A stretch of DNA of 64,000 nt from Bacteroidota bacterium (GTDB lineage Bacteria > Bacteroidota > Bacteroidia > Flavobacteriales_D > Crocinitomicaceae): positions 186,001-250,000 of the forward strand of contig SBGX01000006.1 in NCBI GenBank assembly GCA_006226425.1, in the 5' to 3' direction. The notes under the pieces are model-generated. The model ran no database searches. It worked only from the letters and a program-made list of their open reading frames with translations, and was not told the origin of the DNA. The position numbers and the translations under genes were made by a program. Of this stretch, positions 34,761 through 43,453 are shown piece after piece; position 1 is the stretch's first letter, and the number at the start of each line of letters is the position of its first letter.

Positions 34761-35782
34761 AATCGGAAGCTTATTTTTTGATCCGCTATGGTCAGTCAGA
34801 ACAGGCTTTTGAGCGAAGACCCATAGAATTAGAGTCGGCGAAAGAAGGTGAACTTTGCATCGAAGTAGAATCGTTCGGTTTGAATTATGCGGATGTGATG
34901 GCTCGGAACAAACTATATCGGGAGGCCCCGCCGCTTCCAGCAGTACTGGGTTACGAAGTAGTAGGAAAGGTGGTCGAAGTAGGTTCTTCTGATCAGGAGC
35001 AGTTATTGGATAGACGTGTATTGGCTTTCACGCGTTTTGGAGGATACGGAAAACATGTCGTGACCAAAGTGTCGGCTTGTGTTCCTATAGATGATCTGTC
35101 TGGGAATAAAGCCCTGGCACTGGCCACGCAGTATGTAACGGCATATTATATGTCTGAACATTTAAGCCCACTTAGAAAGGGAGATCACGTACTGATTCAC
35201 GCTGCTTCGGGAGGAGTTGGAATCGCCCTGATTCAATTGGCAAAAAGGGCCGGAGCGACAGTTATCGCCAAAGTAGGTTCGGATGAAAAAATGGAATTTG
35301 CCAGGAATATGGGAGCCGACCACGTGATCAATTATAAAAAACAGGACTATGTTCAGGAAGTTAAAGACTGGCTCGGGACAAAGCGTTTGGATGTTGTTTT
35401 TAACCCGGTGGCTGGCAAAACGTTCAAGTGGGATCTCGGTTTATTGGGCTCTGGTGGACGACTCTTTCTCTATGGTGGATCTGATCTGATGGGCCGGAAA
35501 TGGGGCGTTTTTTCGGGCCTGAATTTCATGAGACAAATGGGCTTGTTGATCCCGATTGCTTTTATGATGCGCTCGAAAAGTCTCTTGGGTGTCAATATGC
35601 TGAAGGTAGCCGATTACAAAGAAGAGGTCTTGCAAAACTGTCTGGAAGAGGTGGTACGTCTGACGCAGAAAGGAGAACTAAATCCGCCAGAAGGAAGGAT
35701 GTTTGATCATAATCAATTGGCCCAGGCACATACACTGCTGGAATCGGGAACTTCGATCGGGAAGATTGGGATTAATTGGTAG
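34757..35782 (+). CDS. Zinc-independent quinone oxidoreductase-like (MDR) protein
   Basis: A 341-residue medium-chain dehydrogenase/reductase. NYADVMARNKLYREAP and VLGYEVVGKVVEVGSS form the N-terminal catalytic fold, then HAASGGVGIALIQLAKRAGA is the NAD(P)H-binding turn. The zinc ligands of alcohol dehydrogenases are absent, which places it in the quinone-oxidoreductase/VAT-1 branch. The substrate is unknown. It overlaps rsmI by 4 bases (ATGA) and ends the operon. Its 3' end overlaps the convergent anti-sigma gene by 11 bases. Confidence 0.88.
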   Translation: MKSEAYFLIRYGQSEQAFERRPIELESAKEGELCIEVESFGLNYADVMARNKLYREAPPLPAVLGYEVVGKVVEVGSSDQEQLLDRRVLAFTRFGGYGKHVVTKVSACVPIDDLSGNKALALATQYVTAYYMSEHLSPLRKGDHVLIHAASGGVGIALIQLAKRAGATVIAKVGSDEKMEFARNMGADHVINYKKQDYVQEVKDWLGTKRLDVVFNPVAGKTFKWDLGLLGSGGRLFLYGGSDLMGRKWGVFSGLNFMRQMGLLIPIAFMMRSKSLLGVNMLKVADYKEEVLQNCLEEVVRLTQKGELNPPEGRMFDHNQLAQAHTLLESGTSIGKIGINW

Positions 35783-36785
35783 CCAAATCATCATCCGCCT
35801 CCGGCGATCTTTTCCGACTGATCTCGAAACGTCCTATTTTAAGGTAAAAACCACCTTGCTTTTCACGTGTAGCTTTGGCATGACGAAAATCTACGTCGGG
35901 ATGAAGGCGTTTCTTGACTTCCTTAGTAATCAGAGGAATTGGGTTTTCCATTTCCTGGAAACTCACGAAAGCTGACGGGATTGCCGTGGAATTTTGAGTC
36001 ACTCCTTGTTCTGATTTCAAATGAAGAGCCGTAATATTTCGAGAAAATTCTTGAGCATGAATGGTTTCAAGCGACTTTAGCTTTAGTGGAAGTACCTGAA
36101 CATCAGACGAAACGCCTTGTTCGGGAACACTTTCTATTCCATGATTTTGATGATCAACGGAAACCTGTTGGGAGACCACCTGTTGAACACCTTTGGCTGA
36201 CTGACTACCTGAAAAGGGGTCCTCTAGGTGATATAGTTGTTCGAAGGCGAGGAAATCCTGTGGCTCATAACTGGAAGAGGCATTTTTGTTGAAAAAGAGG
36301 AACACCCCAATGGAAATGATAGAAGCTGCTACTGCGATTCGGATAAATAGTGGAAGCACAGGTGTTTTCTTGAGTTGAGCTTTGTCTGGAAAATGGATGG
36401 ATGGATCAACACGCAGTTTCGTTGCCTGGTAAAGATTCATGTGGCGAGAAGCCCCAGAATGATTTTGAACAAATTGTTCCAGTTCCTGCTGTTTTTCATT
36501 GCTGAGCAAGTGCTCAACGGATGCCACCATGAAGTCTTCTGCGTTTTCTTGTGTGATAACTTCCGTTTCATCAAAAACGCGCAAGCCTGATTTAAAACGA
36601 TCCGACAATACAGCACGTTCCTCGTCCAGAGAGGGAAGTTGTTCATCCTCCATCTTCAGATGCGGATGTTGCTCCAAAAACTCAAACAGTAAGGATTGTT
36701 CCTGACGACCAAGTTGACCTTCCAGATAATCCAGGTAGAACGCTTCGTAATTGTCTAGATTGATATGTGTGTTCACTTTTTTCAC
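35772..36785 (-). CDS. Probable anti-sigma factor (single-pass membrane protein)
   Basis: A 337-residue protein with a soluble acidic N terminus (YEAFYLDYLEGQL, then the repeat-like DEERAVLSDRFK and ENAEDFMVASVEHLL) and one transmembrane segment at about residues 147-165. The long extracytoplasmic tail is low in complexity. The ATG overlaps the sigma factor stop by 4 bases, the classical sigma/anti-sigma arrangement. The N-terminal domain does not show a clear zinc-binding (ZAS) motif, so it may be of the FecR-like or a Bacteroidota-specific type. The function is inferred from position and topology only. Confidence 0.72.
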   Translation of the reverse strand: MKKVNTHINLDNYEAFYLDYLEGQLGRQEQSLLFEFLEQHPHLKMEDEQLPSLDEERAVLSDRFKSGLRVFDETEVITQENAEDFMVASVEHLLSNEKQQELEQFVQNHSGASRHMNLYQATKLRVDPSIHFPDKAQLKKTPVLPLFIRIAVAASIISIGVFLFFNKNASSSYEPQDFLAFEQLYHLEDPFSGSQSAKGVQQVVSQQVSVDHQNHGIESVPEQGVSSDVQVLPLKLKSLETIHAQEFSRNITALHLKSEQGVTQNSTAIPSAFVSFQEMENPIPLITKEVKKRLHPDVDFRHAKATREKQGGFYLKIGRFEISRKRSPEADDDLATN

Positions 36786-37273
36786 GCTACCAGTTCCTGT
36801 TTGTTTAAGATTTCTTTCAGTGCTTTTCGGGCTCTAAAAATGTAGACCTTTACCTGGGACTCATTGAGTGTAGTGATGTCCGCGATCTCTTTGTAACTAT
36901 ATCCTTCATAGTCCCGCAGTAAAACGACGGATTTTTGAATTTCAGGCAATTTATCCAGCGCCCATTCCAGAATAGCTCCCAGATCAAATTCGCTCGAAAT
37001 TTCCTGTGTGGAAACGATATTTAGATTTGAAACATCTGTGTCTACTATGCGCTTCTCCGTCTTGATCCAATTAATCATGGTATGGTAGGCGGTGGTGAAG
37101 AGGTAAGACTTGATCTTTTCTGCATCAATGTCCCGGTGTTTGTCCCATACCTTCATAAAAGTCTCCTGAACAATGTCCTGCGCGGAGGATTCATTGCGCG
37201 TATGCTTCAGCAGAAAACGGTAGATTCCGTCTGCATACTGATCAACAGCCTGGTTATATTCGCGCGCGTTCAA
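36782..37273 (-). CDS. ECF-type RNA polymerase sigma factor
   Basis: A 163-residue sigma-70 family protein of the extracytoplasmic-function group. Region 2 includes YRFLLKHTRNESSAQDIVQETFMKVWDKH and TTAYHTMINW, and region 4 is LPEIQKSVVLLRDYEGYSYKEIADI followed by the recognition helix NESQVKVYIFRARKALKE. No ATG is available in frame before the conserved region, so it starts with TTG at 37273. The following gene is probably its anti-sigma factor, coupled by a 4-base overlap. PhoH lies 62 bases upstream. The target genes and inducing signal are unknown. Confidence 0.9.
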   Translation of the reverse strand: MNAREYNQAVDQYADGIYRFLLKHTRNESSAQDIVQETFMKVWDKHRDIDAEKIKSYLFTTAYHTMINWIKTEKRIVDTDVSNLNIVSTQEISSEFDLGAILEWALDKLPEIQKSVVLLRDYEGYSYKEIADITTLNESQVKVYIFRARKALKEILNKQELVA

Positions 37274-37335
37274 AAAGTCCCTTTTCGTAGTTGGACAAAG
37301 AAGTTACGGAAAAGTTACAGCAACAGAAAATTATT

Positions 37336-38661
37336 TTACAATAAGTCGTTAGCAAGGTTCGCTAATTCGGAGCGCTCTCCTTTTTCTAGTTTGATGTGTG
37401 CGAATAAATCCTGCCCTTTCAAGCGGTCGATTAAATAAGCAAGTCCACAGCTATGTTCATCCAGGTAAGGTGTATCGATCTGGTGAACATCTCCGGTGAA
37501 TACTATTTTGGTGTTTTCTCCGGCTCTTGTGATGATCGTCTTCACTTCATGTGGGGTTAAGTTTTGAGCCTCATCGACGATGAACAGAATATTGGAAAGG
37601 CTTCGTCCCCGAATGAAAGCAAGCGGGGTAATCACCAGTTTGCCACTATTTTCCATTTCGACCAGGGCTTTGTGTTTCTTCTCGTTTTCTCCAAATTGGG
37701 ATTTGATGAATTTGAGGTTGTCCCACAAAGGTTCCATATAGGGTCCGATTTTGTCTTCGGCCGCCCCGGGCAGGTATCCGATTTCCTTATTGGAGAGCGG
37801 AACAATTGGTCGGGCCAGGATGATCTGCTGGTAGTGACTTTGTTGTTCAAGGGCGCTGGCCAGAGCCAGCAATGTTTTACCTGTACCAGCTACTCCCTGA
37901 AGTGCCACTAGTTTGATGTCGTCTTTCATTAAGGCGTGCGTGGCAAATGCCTGTTCCGCGTTTTTAGCCTTGATCCCATAAATAAACTTCTTCTCAACGC
38001 GCTCAATGGTTAGCTTTTCAGGGTTATAATAGGCCAGAGCAGAAGACTTCCCGTTTTTCATGATGTAGTAACCATTGGAAACTTTTTGCTTGCCTAGTAG
38101 TCCGTTTTCTTCGATGACGTTTTTGGTGAAAAGCTCCCGGATGACGTCAGATTCCATTCCGTCAATGGTTCCAAAGCTGCTATCATCGATTTCGTGATTA
38201 TCTACTTTCCCGGTTTCATAATCCTCCGACTTGAGTCCCAATGCTTTTGCTTTGATCCGGAGGTTGATGTCTTTGGTAACCAAAATAACTTCCGGTTTTG
38301 GGGTTTGCTCCATCAAGGCAAGTCCGGCATTAATGATTTTATGATCGTTTTTCCCGGAGGTAAAAATGTATTCGGCGTTCAAGTCTGTAGGGGTGTGATC
38401 CAATACGATTTTGAAATTTCCCAGGCCATTGCCAATAGGAGTCCACTTGTGCAGACTGTCATTCCCGACCTGTTTATCAATGAATCGAATCACTTCTCTG
38501 GCAGAAAAGTTTTTGGTATCGTTTCCGATCTTGAATTTGTCCAATTCTTCCAGAACAGTGATTGGGATGGCCACATCGTTTTTCTTAAAATTGATAATGG
38601 CCTGGTGGTCGTGTAAAAGGACAGAGGTGTCAAGTAGGTAGATCTTCTTTTTCTTAGGCAT
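37336..38661 (-). CDS. phoH: PIN-PhoH fusion protein
   Basis: A 441-residue protein. The N-terminal PIN nuclease-like domain starts with YLLDTSVLLHD (Asp11) and includes VTKDINLRIKAKALGL. The C-terminal PhoH ATPase has Walker A GVAGTGKTLLALA (residues 256-263) and Walker B FIVDEAQNLTPHE. PIN-PhoH proteins (PhoH2) can act as RNA helicases and ribonucleases. An exact role in this organism is unknown. It lies downstream of hemW and upstream of the ECF sigma gene on the same strand. A one-base-short -7 match (TATTTTG) lies just upstream. Confidence 0.92.
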   Translation of the reverse strand: MPKKKKIYLLDTSVLLHDHQAIINFKKNDVAIPITVLEELDKFKIGNDTKNFSAREVIRFIDKQVGNDSLHKWTPIGNGLGNFKIVLDHTPTDLNAEYIFTSGKNDHKIINAGLALMEQTPKPEVILVTKDINLRIKAKALGLKSEDYETGKVDNHEIDDSSFGTIDGMESDVIRELFTKNVIEENGLLGKQKVSNGYYIMKNGKSSALAYYNPEKLTIERVEKKFIYGIKAKNAEQAFATHALMKDDIKLVALQGVAGTGKTLLALASALEQQSHYQQIILARPIVPLSNKEIGYLPGAAEDKIGPYMEPLWDNLKFIKSQFGENEKKHKALVEMENSGKLVITPLAFIRGRSLSNILFIVDEAQNLTPHEVKTIITRAGENTKIVFTGDVHQIDTPYLDEHSCGLAYLIDRLKGQDLFAHIKLEKGERSELANLANDLL

Positions 38662-38743
38662 GGGGAATTTTTAGGACAAAATACTGCTATTTCACTTCCA
38701 GTCGCCGGAGTCCCGGGAAAGGTTTTGAAAAGAAAAATGTGAA

Positions 38744-39868
38744 TTAGTCCTGAAATAATTGCTGGGCAATACCGTCCGCGAAGAAAAAGGCTTCTTTTGT
38801 CAGTGTCAGCTGATTATCCTTTTGTTGAATTTTCCCTGCTCTGGTAAGTTCCTGAACTTGCTTGAGAAAGGAAGTGCTCAAAGGGAGGTGTTTTTCCAGT
38901 TCCTTCAAAGAAACGCCCCATTTGGTTCGCAGTCCGGTGAGCAAAATTTCATTGAAGCGATCTTTGGGATTCAGGTTTTCCTCTTCAAATGCTCTTTGAC
39001 CTTCTTCGATACCTTTCATGTAAAGCTGATTGGAAGCAAGGTTCCAGGAACGTTGGTTTTTTTGAAAAGAATGCGCCGAGGGCCCAATCCCCTGATAAGG
39101 AACACTTTTCCAGTAACTGCTGTTATGGATGGCTTCGTACCCGGGTATGGCGAAATTGGAAACCTCATATTGTTCGAAACCGGCGGCGTTCAGTTGCTGC
39201 ACGAGCAAATGGAAATGATCACTTTGGATTTGTTCTTCGGCGGGAATGATTTTCCCGGTTTTAACCAGGTGGTGCAATAGGGTCTTTTCTTCAACGGTCA
39301 GGCAATAGGAAGAGATATGTTGAATGCCCAAATCGATTGCTTGATCCAGTTGTTTTTTCCAACGGCCCAATGACATATCGGGAAGCCCGTAGATAAGATC
39401 GATACTGATGTTCTGAAATCCATGTTTTTGAGCCGTTTTAACGCCTTCAACACTTTGTTTGGCATGATGGGCCCGATTCATCCAATCAAGGTCTTTCTGA
39501 TCGAAAGATTGAAGGCCAATGCTCAAGCGATTGACTCCGGCCGTGATCCAGGACTGACAGTTTTCATCTGAAAGGTCGTCGGGGTTACATTCCAGCGTGA
39601 TTTCCGGAGTGGTGGTCAACTGATGAAGTTCCTGAATGAGCTGAATGAGTTTGCTTATTTCGCTAGAATTAAGGAGGCTAGGTGTTCCACCACCAAAATA
39701 GATGCTTTGAATCAATTGGCCATCCAATTCATGAGATCGGTCTTCGATTTCTTTAGCGATGCAAGAAAGCATGCGTTCCCGATATCCCTGATAGTTCGTT
39801 CGAAAGTGAAAGTCACAGTAAGTGCATTTCTGCTTGCAAAAGGGGATATGAATATAGATTCCTGCCAT
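38744..39868 (-). CDS. hemW: Haem chaperone HemW (radical SAM)
   Basis: A 374-residue radical SAM protein. It opens MAGIYIHIPFCKQKCTYCDF with the CxxxCxxC cluster ligands at Cys11, Cys15 and Cys18, and has YFGGGTPSLL and NRLSIGLQSF. This is the HemW form: it lacks the extra N-terminal domain of true coproporphyrinogen dehydrogenase HemN and in other bacteria binds haem for delivery to respiratory enzymes. Start ATG 39868 is chosen over the in-frame TTG at 39883, which is part of the -7 element. The act-cox operon in this window would be a large haem consumer. Confidence 0.93.
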   Translation of the reverse strand: MAGIYIHIPFCKQKCTYCDFHFRTNYQGYRERMLSCIAKEIEDRSHELDGQLIQSIYFGGGTPSLLNSSEISKLIQLIQELHQLTTTPEITLECNPDDLSDENCQSWITAGVNRLSIGLQSFDQKDLDWMNRAHHAKQSVEGVKTAQKHGFQNISIDLIYGLPDMSLGRWKKQLDQAIDLGIQHISSYCLTVEEKTLLHHLVKTGKIIPAEEQIQSDHFHLLVQQLNAAGFEQYEVSNFAIPGYEAIHNSSYWKSVPYQGIGPSAHSFQKNQRSWNLASNQLYMKGIEEGQRAFEEENLNPKDRFNEILLTGLRTKWGVSLKELEKHLPLSTSFLKQVQELTRAGKIQQKDNQLTLTKEAFFFADGIAQQLFQD

Positions 39869-39880
39869 AGCTGATTCCTG

Positions 39881-39888
39881 CAAAGCTA
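39881..39888 (-). promoter_or_regulatory. hemW promoter -7 element
   Basis: TAGCTTTG on the minus strand matches TAnnTTTG exactly and includes the TTG at 39883. The leader before ATG 39868 is short. Confidence 0.6.
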
Positions 39889-39905
39889 GGGATTATAAAG
39901 CAAAA

Positions 39906-39934
39906 AAGGCTGTCCGCGATAAACGAACAGCCTT
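39906..39934 (-). terminator. Terminator of the T9SS Ig-repeat gene
   Basis: ACAGCCTT (39927-39934) and AAGGCTGT (39906-39913) form an 8-bp perfect stem over a 13-base loop. On the minus strand it is followed by a TTTTTT run, as in a rho-independent terminator, 20 bases after the stop codon at 39954. Confidence 0.85.
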
Positions 39935-39953
39935 CTTTTATAAGTGTTAAATC

Positions 39954-42900
39954 TTAGTGATTGATTTGCACTTTTTGAATGTATTTTGCGTCGGCACCTT
40001 TAAATACCAGGTGGTAATTTCCGACAGAAACCTGATCTACGTTCAAGTTCATGAAAGAACCTTTAACAGACCATGTTTGAATAACGCGACCAAACTGATC
40101 AGTCAATTCGATTGTTTCGAATCTTTCCAATTGCTCAGAAGCAATATTCAGCGTAGTATTCGCCGGGTTTGGATAAATGCTGATTTCCAATTGATTGATC
40201 TCATCAACAGAAGCACATCCATCTGCAACAATCGATTGTGCTGCTGATCCTGAACAACCGTTGGCATCTGTTGCCGTATATACAATTGTGTAGATTCCAG
40301 GCTCGAATCCGGCCGCCCATGGGTTGAATGTTGCTCCATCCGCACCGTTGGTTACACCAGCTCCACTATAAACTCCCAGTGCCGGGCTACCTGCAGATAG
40401 TGTAGTTTCATAGTAGTAACAAGTCGTATCTGTTGCTTCCACGTAAGTAACGTTTGGCAAATCATGTACAGTTACTGTGATGGTATCTGTGTTCGCACAA
40501 CCATCTGCTGTAACTCCGGTCACGATAAAGTTGGAAGTAATGGTAGCGACAAAAGGCTGTCCATTAACAATTCCGTTGTTCCACGTATACGTGTCAGCTC
40601 CTGAAGCAGACAAGGTAACCAATGTTCCAAGACATGCTTTGGTATCGTCTCCTGCACTTACATTAGGAAGTGCATTGATTGTCAACATCATGGTATCTGT
40701 AGCAGAACATCCGTTAAAGTCAGTTCCGGTAACAACATAAGCTCCGTCCATGCTAGGAACGAAAGCAACAGCATTGCTTGCTCCGTTTGTCCATGCGTAA
40801 CTAACCGCACCGGAAGCCTCCAGAGTGATTTCCTGTCCAGCACAAATGGTAAGGTCTGGTCCTGCATTTACTGCTGTAGGAGCAGCGTTTAAGCTCACAG
40901 AAACAGCGTCAGAAGAAGAGATACAACCTCCGTTGTCAACCGCAACACTGTATGTACCAGCAGATTTCACCGTGATGGCATCAGTAGTGGCACCGTTACT
41001 CCAGGTATTTCCTCCAGTAGCAGAAGATGTCAAAATAACGCTGTCTCCTTCACAAAGTGCAGTGTTTCCAGTAACGCTAATTGTAGGAGAGGTTGCAGTA
41101 GGGTCATTTACAACAGCTGAAGTTGCGTTAGAAGTACATCCATTGCCATCAGTAAATGTAATGACATAAGTACCTGCACCTGCATTCGCGTAAGAATAGG
41201 GAAGCGTAATACCACTAAGAGTCGTGCTTGAACCATTAATCGTATAAGTCAAATCTCCAGTTGCTGTACCACTTACTTCAAAGCTACCGTCTGCAAGTCC
41301 GCAAACTGAAGGAGCAGTTAGTGCGTTAATTGAAACGACAGGAGCTGCTGTTGCAGTCACAACGATTTCATTTGAAGTGGCGCTACAACCATCCAACGAA
41401 GTTTCACAAGAATACGTTCCTGATGCATTTACCAAAATAGATTGAGTTGTTTCTCCATTAGACCAGGCGTTTCCTGAAGCGTAAGAAGAAGTCAACACAA
41501 CTGAACCTCCTTCACAGAAGTTAACATCTCCACCAGCTGAAATGACCGGAGCCATAAATTCAGTGATTTTAACAGGGTCGGAAGTAGTCATACATCCGTT
41601 GTTTGACGCAGATACGGTATAGACACCAGCGGAACTAACTGTGATGGCCTGAGTTGTTTCTCCATTAGACCATACATTATCACCAGCTGCCGAAGATGTC
41701 AAAGTTACATCTCCACCAGGACAAACTACTCTTGAAGTAGCTGTAATGGATGGGGCGGCAGGATATTCGTTTACAACGATAGTGATTTCGTTTGAAACAT
41801 TTCCTCCAACAGTTACAGAATACGTTCCTGACTGAGAAACAGTAATACTCTGTGTTCCCTGTCCATTAGACCAAAGGTTTCCATCTGAAACAGAAGAAGT
41901 CAGTGTAACAGACTCTCCCTGGCAAATGTTCGTATATCCAGATGCTGTAATAACAGGAATCGGAGAACTTGAAGAAAGTTTAACCGCAATGGCTGTTGGC
42001 TCTCCTCCAAAACCGATGATTCCGAATCCCTGATCTGTTTGAATTGGGAACAAAGGTTGAAGAACAGTGTCGATCACCCATGAGAAATCATCCGGACCGT
42101 ATCCGATGAAGGTGTTTGGATCGTAAGTTGTCACACAGAAAAGGTAACGTTGGTTATCTTCCAGGTCAAAAGACTGGTCAAACTTGGCGTAAACAGTTTC
42201 AAAGTCCATGCTATCCTGTGTGTACTGGTAGATTCCTGTACCAACTTCTTCCAATTGGTCCATGGCAGCATTCGGATCATTCAAATCCGTGAAGTCATCA
42301 TTCCAACGGTATCCATTAATAATGAATTCCTGTCCATTCAATTCCGCATCAGCGTTTGTTGTTGCCGCAAAGTAGATTCCTTCTGCTTTAGCGCGACCAG
42401 CGTTTGCATCACGGAAATGCATACAGGCAGAGAAAGTCGATGTTGTTGCGCTCGGACGGTATCCTGTCGTAGAGGCAGGAAGACCTTCGTCATTCAACGG
42501 AACGTAGGAGTATACGAAGTCAGAAATATGGAAGCCAAAAGTTTTGACGTTGTCAGAGGCATAATCGTCTCCGGCATCTCCATTCAGTGTATAAGTCAAC
42601 GTATATTCCCCACTTAGGTATGCGGAACTTGTGAAAGGTGCAAACTCAACATATACACTATCCCCGGAGGCAATGGCAATATTGTTTTGCGCTTCTGAAT
42701 AAAGTTCGTTTCCAGCATAAGTAATTTTGGCAGAAAGAGAACTCGCTCCCTGTCCAATTGTTCCGTCATTGTAAATCCAGGAACCAATTCTGAAGGTGTA
42801 CTCACCACCATTCTGAGTGAATAGTGAGTGATTGGTAACTGGTGAAGGAACCAAAATGCGGTCATCTCTCAATGAGAGATCAAATTCGAAAAGTCCGTTT

Positions 42901-43394
42901 TTGTTTCCGATAAAAGCAACCACATCTTCTCCTGCTTCTAAACGGGCTCGAAGTAATGCCCCGTCCAACTGACTGATCATTACAACCGGAATAGCAACAT
43001 TTGGTCCATCAGTACCTCCTGCCATTCCAACTGGGTCACCGGGAACGTTATTAATAATAACCACGGCAACTGCACCAGCAGTTTGAGCATTAAAGGATTT
43101 GGTTCCGAACTCACAGTCTCCTCGATAAACAACTGCGATTTTTCCAGTCAAATTATTGACCAAAGGATTACAGCCGAGTGAATCTGCTGCCGTGCCATCG
43201 TCAACCAACATGAGTGTGTCGGTCACTGAGTTGGCCGGGTCCAGAAGGTCCCCGACTCCCCAGGTCCCTGGTTGGGCATAGGTCAGCCCGTAGTTTCCGG
43301 ATATGTCCGCCGGAGCTGTTACGTTAAAGACCACCTGTGCGTTTAACACATACGCCGAAGTGATCATTAACAACGTTAGTAATTTTCGTTTCAT
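39954..43394 (-). CDS. T9SS-secreted surface protein with PA-like domain and Ig/PKD-like repeats
   Basis: A 1146-residue protein with a signal peptide (LLTLLMITSAYVLNAQ). Residues about 60-165 look like a protease-associated (PA) domain (LTGKIAVVYRGDCEFGTKSFNAQTAGAVAVVIIN). Residues about 480-980 hold six Ig/PKD-like repeats, each with a CxGxxVTLxSS start and a WSNG or WxNG core. The last 75 residues are a type A T9SS sorting domain (ISIYPNPANTTLNI to the Lys-rich end). The signal sends it through Sec, then T9SS exports it across the outer membrane, where the sorting domain is removed. The role is probably adhesion or substrate binding; no catalytic motif is seen. It lies 59 bases after a T9SS protease gene on the same strand. 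Confidence 0.9.
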   Translation of the reverse strand: MKRKLLTLLMITSAYVLNAQVVFNVTAPADISGNYGLTYAQPGTWGVGDLLDPANSVTDTLMLVDDGTAADSLGCNPLVNNLTGKIAVVYRGDCEFGTKSFNAQTAGAVAVVIINNVPGDPVGMAGGTDGPNVAIPVVMISQLDGALLRARLEAGEDVVAFIGNKNGLFEFDLSLRDDRILVPSPVTNHSLFTQNGGEYTFRIGSWIYNDGTIGQGASSLSAKITYAGNELYSEAQNNIAIASGDSVYVEFAPFTSSAYLSGEYTLTYTLNGDAGDDYASDNVKTFGFHISDFVYSYVPLNDEGLPASTTGYRPSATTSTFSACMHFRDANAGRAKAEGIYFAATTNADAELNGQEFIINGYRWNDDFTDLNDPNAAMDQLEEVGTGIYQYTQDSMDFETVYAKFDQSFDLEDNQRYLFCVTTYDPNTFIGYGPDDFSWVIDTVLQPLFPIQTDQGFGIIGFGGEPTAIAVKLSSSSPIPVITASGYTNICQGESVTLTSSVSDGNLWSNGQGTQSITVSQSGTYSVTVGGNVSNEITIVVNEYPAAPSITATSRVVCPGGDVTLTSSAAGDNVWSNGETTQAITVSSAGVYTVSASNNGCMTTSDPVKITEFMAPVISAGGDVNFCEGGSVVLTSSYASGNAWSNGETTQSILVNASGTYSCETSLDGCSATSNEIVVTATAAPVVSINALTAPSVCGLADGSFEVSGTATGDLTYTINGSSTTLSGITLPYSYANAGAGTYVITFTDGNGCTSNATSAVVNDPTATSPTISVTGNTALCEGDSVILTSSATGGNTWSNGATTDAITVKSAGTYSVAVDNGGCISSSDAVSVSLNAAPTAVNAGPDLTICAGQEITLEASGAVSYAWTNGASNAVAFVPSMDGAYVVTGTDFNGCSATDTMMLTINALPNVSAGDDTKACLGTLVTLSASGADTYTWNNGIVNGQPFVATITSNFIVTGVTADGCANTDTITVTVHDLPNVTYVEATDTTCYYYETTLSAGSPALGVYSGAGVTNGADGATFNPWAAGFEPGIYTIVYTATDANGCSGSAAQSIVADGCASVDEINQLEISIYPNPANTTLNIASEQLERFETIELTDQFGRVIQTWSVKGSFMNLNVDQVSVGNYHLVFKGADAKYIQKVQINH
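40470..41935 (-). repeat. Six Ig/PKD-like repeats, three of them with near-identical DNA blocks
   Basis: Six copies encode C-x-G-x-x-[VI]-T-L followed by W-[STN]-N-G. A 23-base stretch is identical at 41443-41465 and 41650-41672, exactly 207 bases (69 codons) apart, and a shorter match (CCATTAGACCA) lies in the next repeat near 41860. This indicates recent duplication or gene conversion among repeats. Confidence 0.75.
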
Positions 43395-43453
43395 AAATAT
43401 TAGTTTTAGAGGTTAAAAATATATACTCTTCATAAATAATACAAGGGTCCTAT

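Noticed and set aside
39954-43394. Tandem repeats in the surface protein as a CRISPR array
   Set aside because: Repeats are in coding frame, encode Ig-like domains, and are spaced by 207 bases of related sequence, not by unique spacers.
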